Assembly (NCBI GenBank): GCA_964603915.1
Contig: CAZRWU010000125.1
Span: 1-9,715 of the forward strand
Length of the DNA stretch: 9,715 nucleotides
Direction of reading: 5' to 3'
Source of the DNA: REEP01 sp964603915
GTDB lineage: Bacteria; Pseudomonadota; Alphaproteobacteria; Rhodospirillales; Defluviicoccaceae
A model generated the notes under the pieces. It worked only from the letters and a program-made list of their open reading frames with translations, was not told the origin of the DNA and searched no databases. Below are positions 1 to 6,086 of this stretch, in pieces. A program made the translations under genes and the position numbers. Position 1 is the first letter of the stretch, and each line of letters begins with the position of its first letter.

Positions 1-1369
1 CGTTGATGGCGCGCGGGCGGTCGAACAGAAGGTGTTCGTCGGGGACGGCGACGGTCAAGCCGGCAGCGGCGCCGCTTTTCCCTCGGGTCGGGAAACCAGC
101 GCCGGAGTCCTGCGCGCAAACGCAAGCGGGCTTTCGTGGTCGCTTGTCCTCGGCCTTGCCTTCTTGGGCGGGCTGATCTTGAACCTGATGCCGTGCGTGC
201 TTCCGGTGCTCTCGATCAAGCTGCTTGGCGTCGTTGGTCACGGCGGCGGCGATGAGCGCCGGGTGCGATTGAGCTTTCTTGCTTCTGCGGCGGGGATATT
301 GTGCTCGTTCCTTGTCCTTGCCGGGGCGTTGGCGGCGGTGAAAGCCACCGGAGCTCTAGTCGGCTGGGGCATGCAGTTCCAGCAACCGTGGTTTCTCATC
401 GCCATGACGCTGATCGTCAGCGTCTTCGCCGGCAACCTTTTCGGCTTGTTCGAGTTCCGATTGCCGCGGCTCGTCGCCGACGCCGGGGTGCGAGTTGGCC
501 ATGTCGGCGGTCTCGGCGGCCATTTCCTCGCGGGAGCGCTGGCAACCCTACTGGCGACTCCGTGTTCGGCGCCGTTCCTGGGCACGGCCATCGGTTTTGC
601 GCTCGCGCAAGGGACGCTGGAGATTTTCGTCGTCTTTATCGCTATCGGCGCCGGCCTCTCCGCTCCGTATTGCGCTGTTGCGCTGTATCCGCGGCTGGCA
701 ACGCGGCTGCCGCGGCCCGGGCCCTGGATGACAACGCTGCGGCGCGTCCTCGGCTTGGCCCTGGCGGCGACGGCGGTGTGGCTGACGTCGGTTCTCGCCG
801 TACAGATCGGCGCTCCGGGCGCCGTGGCTGTCGGCGTCATGGCGGCGGCGACGGTCGGCGCGATCAGCCTCTTCGCGCGGAACCTCGGCCGCAGAACAAC
901 GCCTGCCGCCGCCGCTGTCGGGCTGATGCTCGTCCTTGCTTCGTTCATGATCCCGCAGCAGCGGCCGAACATCGCCAGCGAGCGCGACAGCCCAGGTCCG
1001 TGGGTCCCGTTCGATGAACAGTCAATTGCCGACCTTGTCGCGGCGGGGCATGTCGTCCTGGTCAATGTCACGGCGGACTGGTGCATCACCTGCAAGGTCA
1101 ACGAGACATTGGTGCTGTCGCGCGGCGACGTGCGCGAGCGCCTCGGCGCGAGCGGCGTGGTCGCCATGCAAGGCGATTGGACCCGGCCCGATCCATCGAT
1201 TTCCAGTTACCTCGCCGGCTTTGGCCGCTACGGAATTCCGTTCGATGCGGTCTATGGGCCCGGGCTGCCCGACGGCGAAGCATTGCCTGAACTGCTGACC
1301 GCCGATGTGGTGATGGCCGCCCTCGAGCGGGCCGCGGCCGCGCCGCAACAAGCTTCCTCGACACGGTAA
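1..1369 (+). CDS. DsbD/ScsB-type membrane thiol:disulfide reductase, C-terminal part (5' end outside window)
   Basis: The reading frame is open to the first base of the window (codons start at base 2), so the gene begins upstream; the GTG at 32 is only the first in-window start codon. The visible part has about eight hydrophobic segments followed by a thioredoxin-like domain. Numbering from the GTG, the first membrane segment carries the CcdA/DsbD-like motif NLMPCVLPVLSIK (Cys55) and the fourth carries ATPCSAPFLG (Cys178), the two membrane cysteines of this family. The C-terminal domain (about 325-435) has the redox motif ADWCITCK (Cys351, Cys354) and a later GIPF with the usual cis-proline position. 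Such proteins carry electrons from cytoplasmic thioredoxin across the inner membrane to periplasmic thiols. The missing N-terminus should be the periplasmic domain. The ATPCSAPFLG motif leans to ScsB rather than classical DsbD, which is an inference. The family call is firm, the subfamily less so. Confidence 0.88.
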   Translation, partial: VDGARAVEQKVFVGDGDGQAGSGAAFPSGRETSAGVLRANASGLSWSLVLGLAFLGGLILNLMPCVLPVLSIKLLGVVGHGGGDERRVRLSFLASAAGILCSFLVLAGALAAVKATGALVGWGMQFQQPWFLIAMTLIVSVFAGNLFGLFEFRLPRLVADAGVRVGHVGGLGGHFLAGALATLLATPCSAPFLGTAIGFALAQGTLEIFVVFIAIGAGLSAPYCAVALYPRLATRLPRPGPWMTTLRRVLGLALAATAVWLTSVLAVQIGAPGAVAVGVMAAATVGAISLFARNLGRRTTPAAAAVGLMLVLASFMIPQQRPNIASERDSPGPWVPFDEQSIADLVAAGHVVLVNVTADWCITCKVNETLVLSRGDVRERLGASGVVAMQGDWTRPDPSISSYLAGFGRYGIPFDAVYGPGLPDGEALPELLTADVVMAALERAAAAPQQASSTR

Positions 1370-1417
1370 GCTTTTTTCAGCTTCAAGGGCTGGCCACGAC
1401 CGCTTCCGCCATTCGCT

Positions 1418-1446
1418 TTGAATTCGTCCCGGACCTGGCTTATGTG
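1418..1446 (+). promoter_or_regulatory. Candidate sigma70-type promoter of the peroxiredoxin gene
   Basis: TTGAAT (1418-1423) and TATGTG (1441-1446) are separated by exactly 17 bases. The -35 matches the consensus at 4 of 6 positions and the -10 at 3 of 6, so the match is modest. A start near 1453 would put the leader hairpin at 1455-1475 almost at the 5' end of the transcript. This lies in the 135-base gap after the membrane reductase gene. A longer transcript reading through from that gene is equally possible. Confidence 0.4.
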
Positions 1447-1454
1447 TCAAAAGC

Positions 1455-1475
1455 CGGGTCGGCGCCGCCGACCCG
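1455..1475 (+). promoter_or_regulatory. Perfect GC-rich stem-loop in the peroxiredoxin leader
   Basis: CGGGTCGGC (1455-1463) and GCCGACCCG (1467-1475) are exact reverse complements around a 3-base loop, giving a 9-bp, almost all G-C stem. No T-tract follows, so it is not an intrinsic terminator for the upstream gene. It ends 18 bases before the Shine-Dalgarno sequence (GGGAG, 1494-1498) and does not cover it. It may protect the 5' end of the mRNA or act with Rho; neither can be decided from sequence. Confidence 0.5.
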
Positions 1476-1504
1476 AAGGAACGACAATCAGAAGGGAGTC
1501 TGGA

Positions 1505-1987
1505 ATGACCATTCAGGTGGGCGAGAAAATTCCATCCGTGACCCTGACGCGCATGGGCGAAAAGGGCCCTGAACCGATCAGCACGGATCAGCTGTTCGCG
1601 GGCAAGAAGGTCGTGCTATTCGCGGTTCCTGGCGCTTTTACACCGACATGTTCTGCCAAGCACCTGCCAAGCTTCGTCGAGCACGCCGATGAACTCAAGG
1701 CGAAGGGCGTCGATGACATTGCCTGCGTCTCGGTCAACGATGTTTTTGTCATGAGCGCCTGGGGCAAGGATCAAAAAGCGGACGGCAAGGTGACGATGCT
1801 GGCGGACGGCGATGCGCAGCTGACCAAAGCCCTGGGTCTGGAACTTGACCTGAGCGGAAAGGGTCTCGGCGTGCGCAGTCAGCGTTTCTCGATGCTCGTC
1901 GAGGACGGCGTGGTGAAATCCATCAACGTGGATCCCGGCGGTTCCTATGAGAAGTCAAGCGCGGATGTGATGCTTCGACAGCTCTAA
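1505..1987 (+). CDS. Peroxiredoxin, Prx5 type (AhpC/TSA superfamily), 1-Cys form
   Basis: This 160-residue cytoplasmic peroxidase reduces hydrogen peroxide and alkyl hydroperoxides. The motif PGAFTPTCS places the peroxidatic cysteine at Cys49, with Thr46 in the usual TxxC position; the conserved arginine is in GVRSQRFSM (residues 122-130). The only other cysteine is Cys74 in DIACVSVND, and there is no cysteine near the C-terminus. It therefore probably works as a 1-Cys enzyme recycled by glutathione/glutaredoxin, as in bacterial relatives. The start at 1505 is chosen because GGGAG (1494-1498) lies 6 bases upstream and the protein begins MTIQVGEKIPSV, as the family does; the frame is open further upstream (from a TTG at 1418) but that stretch has no family similarity. 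There is no signal peptide. Length is normal. The gene sits 135 bases after a thiol reductase gene on the same strand and converges with a hemerythrin gene. Confidence 0.95.
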   Translation: MTIQVGEKIPSVTLTRMGEKGPEPISTDQLFAGKKVVLFAVPGAFTPTCSAKHLPSFVEHADELKAKGVDDIACVSVNDVFVMSAWGKDQKADGKVTMLADGDAQLTKALGLELDLSGKGLGVRSQRFSMLVEDGVVKSINVDPGGSYEKSSADVMLRQL

Positions 1988-2015
1988 GGGACGAAGGTTC
2001 TGTTTCAGGGCTCCT

Positions 2016-2046
2016 GGAGGGAGTAAAGCCGCTCCCTCCTCCTTTG
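2016..2046 (+). terminator. Hairpin downstream of the peroxiredoxin gene, probable terminator
   Basis: GGAGGGAG (2016-2023) and CTCCCTCC (2032-2039) form a perfect 8-bp stem with an 8-base loop, 28 bases after the stop codon. The following bases (TCCTTTG) are only moderately T-rich, so termination may be weak or Rho-assisted. It lies between convergent genes and could also slow the opposing hemerythrin transcript, although no T-tract follows it on the minus strand. The rest of the 1988-2137 gap shows nothing I can name. Confidence 0.55.
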
Positions 2047-2137
2047 CTTCAGCAAGGGGCGGTGAGCGATAACCGGCAAAGGGACGCGGAAAAACCGCAC
2101 TGATGAGGAGAGCCTCGCGGCAGTTCGAGAACGAGCT

Positions 2138-2620
2138 TCAGGCGCTCATCCTTTCTCTCGGCAAAAAATCGCCAATGCTGGGCAGTGGCGGCGCCGCCTC
2201 CCTGGCGACGTCCTCAGCGGCGCTGACATTGCTGACATAAGGCTTGTAGGCCATGTCCTGGATGAGAATATGGTGCCGCAGCCATCCCGTCAGATAGTCG
2301 AACAATTCGCGCGTCGGCTCGGCGTCGCCGCTGGCGAACCTTGAGCGCAGAAACTCGATATGACCAACGAAATTTTGATGTTCCGCCCGGTGAAAGGCGC
2401 CTCCCGGGAAGCGCACGGCATCCATTACGCGCTCCTCGCGTTTGAAATGATTTCGTCCGTACATTCTTAATGTATCAAGCACCGCCTCGACGGTCTGTCT
2501 GTTCTCTTCGGCGCCATCCAATTCACGAAGCATGTTAATAATGCGGACGATACACTTGTGATCCGCATCCAGCGCCGGCACACCAACGCTCATTGCCTCC
2601 GTCCAGTGGAAGTAGCCCAT
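2138..2620 (-). CDS. Bacteriohemerythrin (first of two tandem paralogues)
   Basis: A 160-residue single-domain hemerythrin, which binds O2 at a non-heme di-iron centre. All expected iron ligands are visible: His21 (LDADH), His58 and Glu62 (NHFKREE), His77 and His81 (HRAEH), His117 and Asp122 (HHILIQD). No signal peptide or sensor/output domain is attached, so it is a soluble stand-alone protein. Proposed family roles are O2 storage or delivery, oxygen sensing and NO or iron handling; the sequence does not distinguish them. Residues from about 131 to the end form an extra tail (SNVSAAEDVAREAAPPLPSI and beyond) not needed for iron binding. The start at 2620 has a weak GGGA about 7 bases upstream. 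It lies downstream of a second hemerythrin gene on the same strand but 197 bases away, with its own promoter-like region. Confidence 0.93.
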   Translation of the reverse strand: MGYFHWTEAMSVGVPALDADHKCIVRIINMLRELDGAEENRQTVEAVLDTLRMYGRNHFKREERVMDAVRFPGGAFHRAEHQNFVGHIEFLRSRFASGDAEPTRELFDYLTGWLRHHILIQDMAYKPYVSNVSAAEDVAREAAPPLPSIGDFLPRERMSA

Positions 2621-2663
2621 TGTTTTTCCCGCTGAGGTTCAACCGTCTTGTGATGCCGGTTCA

Positions 2664-2678
2664 TATTGCACTGCAATA
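2664..2678. promoter_or_regulatory. 15-bp perfect palindrome, candidate operator for the 2138-2620 hemerythrin gene
   Basis: TATTGCA-C-TGCAATA is an exact inverted repeat around one central base. It lies 44-58 bases upstream of the hemerythrin start codon, in an AT-rich stretch unlike the GC-rich surroundings. Its edge touches the extended -10 element at 2678-2686 and its centre falls at the predicted transcription start, the position expected of a repressor site. The regulator cannot be named; the half-site does not match FNR (TTGAT), and I do not recognise it as another well-known box. Confidence 0.5.
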
Positions 2679-2686
2679 ATGTAGCA
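2678..2686 (-). promoter_or_regulatory. Extended -10 promoter element of the 2138-2620 hemerythrin gene
   Basis: On the minus strand TGCTACATT matches the extended -10 pattern TGnTAnnnT. No good -35 hexamer is seen 16-18 bases upstream, which is tolerable for extended -10 promoters. A start near 2671 would give a leader of about 50 bases. Confidence 0.4.
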
Positions 2687-2760
2687 TGGCAAAGAGCGCA
2701 TAACCACAACATTTTTATTGCTTTTAGGGAACGCCTTGCGTAACTATTGGATTCGCACTG

Positions 2761-2774
2761 CGCGCTGCAGCGCG
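2761..2774. repeat. 14-bp perfect palindrome between the hemerythrin genes
   Basis: CGCGCTGCAGCGCG is fully self-complementary. On the minus strand it lies 44 bases after the stop of the upstream hemerythrin gene and could form a 5-bp stem with a TGCA loop. No T-tract follows it, so a role as an intrinsic terminator is doubtful. Together with 2664-2686 it accounts for the recognisable content of the 197-base gap. Confidence 0.4.
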
Positions 2775-2817
2775 AGGCGTATGTTTGCGCTGTGACGTTT
2801 GCGGTTTGTAGTCTGCT

Positions 2818-3354
2818 TCAACTTACGGCGGAGAAAGCGGCTGGTCTCGGCATCCGACGGACGCGAACGAGCGGTCGCGGGTGGCGGAGGTTGATCAGGC
2901 AGGCGGCCGCGCCCGTTCGCGCCATCTGCTCCGCGCGTTCGGCGTCATCGACGTACTGCTTGAACGCCATATCCTGGATCAGGATGTGGTGACGCAGCCA
3001 AGCCGCCAGTTCGTCAAAGAGATGCGTCGCCAACACCGATTCGGCGCGCCCGAGGTAACGGCTCCGCAGGACGTCGAGAAAGCGGACAAAATCCCGGTGC
3101 TCATCCTGATGGACTTCGACTTGGTAAGGCGCGAAGACACTGATGATCCGCTCCTCGCGCGCGAAATGGAACCACGCATATGCGCCAAGCGTGTCCAGCA
3201 CGGTCTCGATCATGGTGCAAGTTTCCTCACCGTCTTCGATGCCCTGCAACAGACTGATGATGCGAATGAGGCAACGATGGTCGGAGTCCAGCGTCGGCAC
3301 GCCGACGCTGAGAGCGCTTGACCATTGGAAGCTGCCACCTTCTTCTCGACTCAT
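2818..3354 (-). CDS. Bacteriohemerythrin (second tandem paralogue, longer C-terminus)
   Basis: A 178-residue stand-alone hemerythrin with the full ligand set: His26 (LDSDH), His63 and Glu67 (FHFAREE), His82 and His86 (HQDEH), His123 and Asp128 (HHILIQD). It is clearly a paralogue of its downstream neighbour: SVGVP-LD-DH and WLRHHILIQDMA are shared, while the stretch between His26 and His63 and the tail differ. The C-terminal 40 residues are rich in Arg, Ala and Pro and end MPRPAAFSAVS, unlike the neighbour's tail. No signal peptide or partner domain is seen. The ATG at 3354 has no clear Shine-Dalgarno sequence; an inverted repeat at 3362-3373 covers the place where one would be. Function beyond reversible O2 binding (known for the family) cannot be stated. 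Confidence 0.92.
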   Translation of the reverse strand: MSREEGGSFQWSSALSVGVPTLDSDHRCLIRIISLLQGIEDGEETCTMIETVLDTLGAYAWFHFAREERIISVFAPYQVEVHQDEHRDFVRFLDVLRSRYLGRAESVLATHLFDELAAWLRHHILIQDMAFKQYVDDAERAEQMARTGAAACLINLRHPRPLVRVRRMPRPAAFSAVS

Positions 3355-3361
3355 TGGTATT

Positions 3362-3381
3362 ACCCATTTGGGTTAATTATT
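3362..3381 (-). promoter_or_regulatory. Candidate -10 and inverted repeat upstream of the 2818-3354 hemerythrin gene
   Basis: On the minus strand AATAAT (3381-3376) matches the -10 consensus at 5 of 6 positions, but no acceptable -35 is visible. Just downstream, ACCCA-TT-TGGGT (plus-strand reading, 3362-3373) is a perfect 5-bp inverted repeat lying over the predicted start and 8 bases before the ATG. It could be an operator or a small hairpin limiting ribosome access. The evidence is weak because the repeat is short. Confidence 0.3.
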
Positions 3382-3417
3382 GTGACACGCTAGCACACCT
3401 TGAGCGCGCGCAACTAC

Positions 3418-3438
3418 AAAAAATGCACGATCTTGCAT
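3418..3438 (-). terminator. Small Rho-independent terminator after rnhA
   Basis: Reading the minus strand, ATGCA (3438-3434) and TGCAT (3427-3423) pair around a 6-base loop and are followed directly by five further T's (3422-3418). Two G-T wobbles can extend the base of the stem. The stem is short and AT-rich, but the T-tract is the best in the window. It lies 77 bases after the rnhA stop and would separate the thrB-rnhA transcript from the hemerythrin genes. Confidence 0.45.
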
Positions 3439-3514
3439 CCATAGGTTCGCGGTTTATTTGCAAGAATGACACGCCCGATGGCTAATAAGCGCACAGGGGG
3501 GTAGGCAGGTGGGC

Positions 3515-3979
3515 TCAGGCCTTTGCCTGTTGCGCCGCAAGACGGGCAAGGCGATCGGCCCGCTCGTTTTCGGGGTGTCCAGAATGGCCGCGAAGCCACC
3601 GCCATTCAACCTCGTGGCGGGCGATCGCGCCGTCCAGGCGTTTCCAAAGATCGATGTTTTTCACTGGTTTCTTACCGGACGTTTTCCATCCTGTCTGCTT
3701 CCAGCGATGAATCCAGCGGCTGATGCCGTCGCGCACGTAAGTGCTGTCGGTATAAACGCGTACAGCGATGCCTCGCTTCAATGCCTCAAGACCTTGAATG
3801 GCCGCAGTCAATTCCATCCGGTTGTTCGTCGTCAGAGGATCGCCGCCGGATAGTTCCCGTTCAACTCCGCGCCAACGCAGCACGACACCCCATCCGCCCG
3901 GCCCTGGATTCCCGAGGCAGGCGCCATCGGTGAACATCTCGACCATATCGTCGTTGGAACCCGCTGCGGGCTTCGTCAT
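3515..3979 (-). CDS. rnhA: Ribonuclease HI
   Basis: A 154-residue enzyme that cleaves the RNA strand of RNA-DNA hybrids (R-loops, Okazaki primers) in the cytoplasm. The four metal-binding acidic residues and the catalytic histidine are all present: Asp18 (FTDGACLGNPGPGGWG), Glu56 (NNRMELTA), Asp78 (YTDSTYV), His132 (LRGHSGHPENERAD) and Asp142. Each is offset by exactly eight from the E. coli enzyme (10, 48, 70, 124, 134), which shows an uninterrupted full-length domain with a slightly longer N-terminus. The ATG at 3979 overlaps the stop of thrB as ATGA, indicating translational coupling; an internal Met at residue 12 is a less likely start. The linkage of thrB and rnhA is common in alphaproteobacteria. 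Confidence 0.98.
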   Translation of the reverse strand: MTKPAAGSNDDMVEMFTDGACLGNPGPGGWGVVLRWRGVERELSGGDPLTTNNRMELTAAIQGLEALKRGIAVRVYTDSTYVRDGISRWIHRWKQTGWKTSGKKPVKNIDLWKRLDGAIARHEVEWRWLRGHSGHPENERADRLARLAAQQAKA

Positions 3980-4938
3980 CCCAGCCCATATCCTTCGGGG
4001 CCGCTGATTCGCTGGTGAAAGCGAAGCTTGTGCAGATACTCAACAGGGTTCTTCGGCGACACCAGCGCGCCTTCGCGTCGATGCAGCCAGTCATAAAGCC
4101 GAGTCAACAGAAAACGGATCGCCGCGCCACGCGCCAACAGCGGCAGCGCCGCGATTTCCTCTGCCGGAAGATCGCGCCGGGCCTGATAGGCGTTCAGCAG
4201 GCGCCGCGCCTTGGTAATGTTGAAGCTCAGATCACGCTCAAAGCACCAAGCGTTCAGGCAAATGGCGAGGTCATAAGCAAGGTAGTCGTGACAGGCGAAG
4301 TAGAAATCGATCATGCCGCTGAGGCGCTCGCCCTCAAACAAGACGTTGTCGGGGAACAGATCAGCATGGATGATCCCGCGAGTCAGCGCATGCGGCCATG
4401 TCGCTTCCAGCACGAAGAGCTCGCGCTCAAGCTCATCCGCGAGTTCCGGCGCGACGGACTCGCGCCTCGCCAGACAGGCCTGGAATAGGGTCCGCCACTC
4501 CGCCACCGAGAGCGCATTGGGCCTTAAGTGCGGAAAATCGGCCGCGGCAAGATGGAGTTGCGCAAGACCCTCTCCCACCGCAGCACACTGAGCGGGAGTC
4601 GGCTGGTGCGGCCACAGCCCCGGGAGGAACGTAACGAGCGCGGCAGGGCGCCCGGCGAGCGTGCGCAGGGCTTCCCCATCGCAAGAACGAACCGGTGTCG
4701 GACAGGGGACGCCGCGGGCCGCAAGGTGGCCCATCAGCGCGAGGAAAAACGGCAAGTCGGCCGTCGCCACGCGCTTTTCATACAGCGTCAGGATAAAGGC
4801 GCCTGATTCCGTCGCGACGAAATAATTGGTGTTCTCGACGCCTTCGGCGATTCCCTTGCACGCGATCACCCGGCCGAGAGCATAGCCGGACATGAAGTCG
4901 GCGATCTCGCGGTCGGAGACTTTGGTATAGACGGCCAT
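3976..4938 (-). CDS. thrB: Homoserine kinase, aminoglycoside-phosphotransferase-fold type
   Basis: A 320-residue kinase that phosphorylates homoserine with ATP, the step before threonine synthase. It belongs to the protein-kinase-like (APH/choline kinase) fold, not the GHMP-type ThrB of E. coli. Visible motifs are the N-terminal EGVENTNYFV and FILTLYEKR (nucleotide lobe, residues 32-56), the catalytic loop HADLFPDNVLF (191-201; catalytic Asp193, Asn198) and the metal-binding Asp211 in GMIDFYFACHDYLAYDLAI. The end, LRFHQRISGPEGYG, is also typical. The start MAVYTKVSD is the usual one for the family, although no clear Shine-Dalgarno precedes it. It overlaps rnhA by 4 bases and is the first gene of that unit. 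In many alphaproteobacteria ispH lies just upstream; here that place is taken by a divergent intergenic region. Related sugar or amine kinases share the fold, but the rnhA linkage and full-length match favour ThrB. Confidence 0.96.
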   Translation of the reverse strand: MAVYTKVSDREIADFMSGYALGRVIACKGIAEGVENTNYFVATESGAFILTLYEKRVATADLPFFLALMGHLAARGVPCPTPVRSCDGEALRTLAGRPAALVTFLPGLWPHQPTPAQCAAVGEGLAQLHLAAADFPHLRPNALSVAEWRTLFQACLARRESVAPELADELERELFVLEATWPHALTRGIIHADLFPDNVLFEGERLSGMIDFYFACHDYLAYDLAICLNAWCFERDLSFNITKARRLLNAYQARRDLPAEEIAALPLLARGAAIRFLLTRLYDWLHRREGALVSPKNPVEYLHKLRFHQRISGPEGYGLG

Positions 4939-5120
4939 ACGGCATCATGTCATGGCCGACGCCGGAGGCAACAGCGTTGGCGAGCCATTGCCGGCGGATT
5001 TCGACATCGCATCTTGTGTCCGTGACAAATGCGGCACCCACCGCCGACGGCCGATTTCGAGGCGTGCGCCTTGCGTCATCGCGGCGGATATAAAAGCCAG
5101 GGTGGGAAACAAGGGGCTGC

Positions 5121-5149
5121 TTGTGCAAGTCGGGACGCTTAACTACAGT
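5121..5149 (+). promoter_or_regulatory. Candidate promoter of the CDGSH-lipoprotein-gcv gene string
   Basis: TTGTGC (5121-5126) and TACAGT (5144-5149) are 17 bases apart, matching the consensus at 3 of 6 and 4 of 6 positions. A start near 5156 would leave a leader of about 35 bases to the ATG at 5191. A second AT-rich stretch, TATAAA at 5089-5094, lies upstream but has no -35 at a suitable distance. The remainder of the divergent gap 4939-5190 (252 bases) shows no gene, and I found no convincing promoter for thrB in it. Confidence 0.35.
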
Positions 5150-5190
5150 GGGCAGCCTCGTCGCGGCGCGCCATGGAGCTCACCGGAAAA

Positions 5191-5430
5191 ATGACAGACC
5201 CTTGGATAGCCCAGAACTCGCCCTTCCCCTTCGACCTCACGGCGGGCAAGAAGTATGCATGGTGCGCCTGTGGCCGAAGCGCAGCCCAGCCTTTGTGCGA
5301 CGGCAGCCACAAGGGGACGGGACTCAATCCGGTCATCACCACCGCCGAGAAAAGCGAGACGGTATATTTTTGCGGCTGCAAGCGGACAGCGACGCCGCCG
5401 TTTTGCGACGGCACCCATTCCACACTATGA
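5191..5430 (+). CDS. Dual CDGSH iron-sulfur domain protein
   Basis: A 79-residue protein with two complete CDGSH motifs of the form C-x-C-x2-(S/T)-x3-P-x-C-D-G-(S/T)-H. The first is Cys25, Cys27, Cys36, His40 (CACGRSAAQPLCDGSH), the second Cys61, Cys63, Cys72, His76 (CGCKRTATPPFCDGTH). Each should bind one redox-active, histidine-coordinated [2Fe-2S] cluster as in mitoNEET relatives. There is no membrane anchor or signal peptide, so it is a small cytoplasmic electron-transfer or cluster-handling protein; its partner is unknown. The ATG at 5191 fits the family N-terminus (MTDPWIAQNSPFP); an in-frame ATG at 5173 would add six residues and cannot be excluded, as neither has a strong ribosome site. 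Its stop overlaps the start of the lipoprotein gene as ATGA. Confidence 0.95.
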   Translation: MTDPWIAQNSPFPFDLTAGKKYAWCACGRSAAQPLCDGSHKGTGLNPVITTAEKSETVYFCGCKRTATPPFCDGTHSTL

Positions 5431-6005
5431 CGTTTCCGCGTTTGCGCATTCGTCCATCACCGACAGCGGCCGTTATCGGCGCCATGGCGTTGCTCGCCGG
5501 CAGTTGCAGTTCCACGCCTGAAGCGCCCTTGGTTTGCCCAGAGGTGGCGCTTGTCAGCGACGCCGTGACGATCACCCGTTTCTCGCCAGGGCGCGGACAG
5601 GACCTCACGGATGTTGATTACACGGCAGAACTGACCGATTTCGACCTCCAGTGCGCGTACTCGGGCAGCCGGGATGCGGACCAAAGGGTGGTCGTGGTTG
5701 CGCTGGCCCCTGTGATCACCGTGATCCGTGGTCCCGCCAACGTCGATCGCACGGCAACCATGGATTACATCGTCAGCGTCACCGACCAGCAGAGAAACAT
5801 TCTGAGCGCCCAGCGTTTTCCAGTCAGCGTGCGTTTCGCCGGCAATCGCAATCGGGCGACGCTAACGGACAACGATCCTCCGGTGACCGTCGCTATCCCC
5901 CTTGCTCCGGGGGCATCGGCCGACAGCTACCAAATCTTCATCGCCTTCCACCTCAGTCCCGAGGAGCTCGATTACAACCGCCGCACTCAGGGCCCGCGCC
6001 TCTAA
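5427..6005 (+). CDS. Conserved hypothetical lipoprotein
   Basis: A 192-residue protein with a basic N-terminus (MTFPRLRIR), a hydrophobic stretch and a lipobox-like LAGSC, so lipidation would be at Cys27; the -1 residue is Ser rather than the more common Gly/Ala, so this site is good but not ideal. The mature part has Cys37 and Cys76, which could form a disulfide, and contains the stretches TRFSPGRGQDLTDVDYTAEL, RFPVSVRFAGNR and FHLSPEELDYNRR. These resemble an uncharacterised lipoprotein family I recall from alphaproteobacteria, with no known function. It is predicted to be largely beta-strand and anchored in the envelope. It starts inside the CDGSH stop codon (ATGA), has no Shine-Dalgarno of its own and so probably depends on translational coupling. 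It is followed 155 bases later by gcvT on the same strand. Confidence 0.75.
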   Translation: MTFPRLRIRPSPTAAVIGAMALLAGSCSSTPEAPLVCPEVALVSDAVTITRFSPGRGQDLTDVDYTAELTDFDLQCAYSGSRDADQRVVVVALAPVITVIRGPANVDRTATMDYIVSVTDQQRNILSAQRFPVSVRFAGNRNRATLTDNDPPVTVAIPLAPGASADSYQIFIAFHLSPEELDYNRRTQGPRL

Positions 6006-6086
6006 GGAACGCAGCGATTGACCGCAAGGGACCCTTCGCTACACTACAGAAACGGTCGCGCCTGCGAAGGCGGCCGAGCGCCCCGG

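Noticed and set aside
238..1167. 309-codon minus-strand open frame opposite the membrane reductase gene
   Set aside because: It is antisense to a gene with clear membrane and redox motifs; the predicted protein is low-complexity Arg/Ala/Pro/Thr-rich with no recognisable domain, as expected of a GC-rich shadow.
1368..1383. AAGCT-TTTTTC-AGCTT as terminator of the membrane reductase gene
   Set aside because: The T-run is in the loop rather than after the stem, and the stem overlaps the stop codon; this is not terminator geometry.
2747..3321. Plus-strand open frames opposite the second hemerythrin gene
   Set aside because: The minus strand encodes a full hemerythrin with all ligands; the plus-strand products have no family features.
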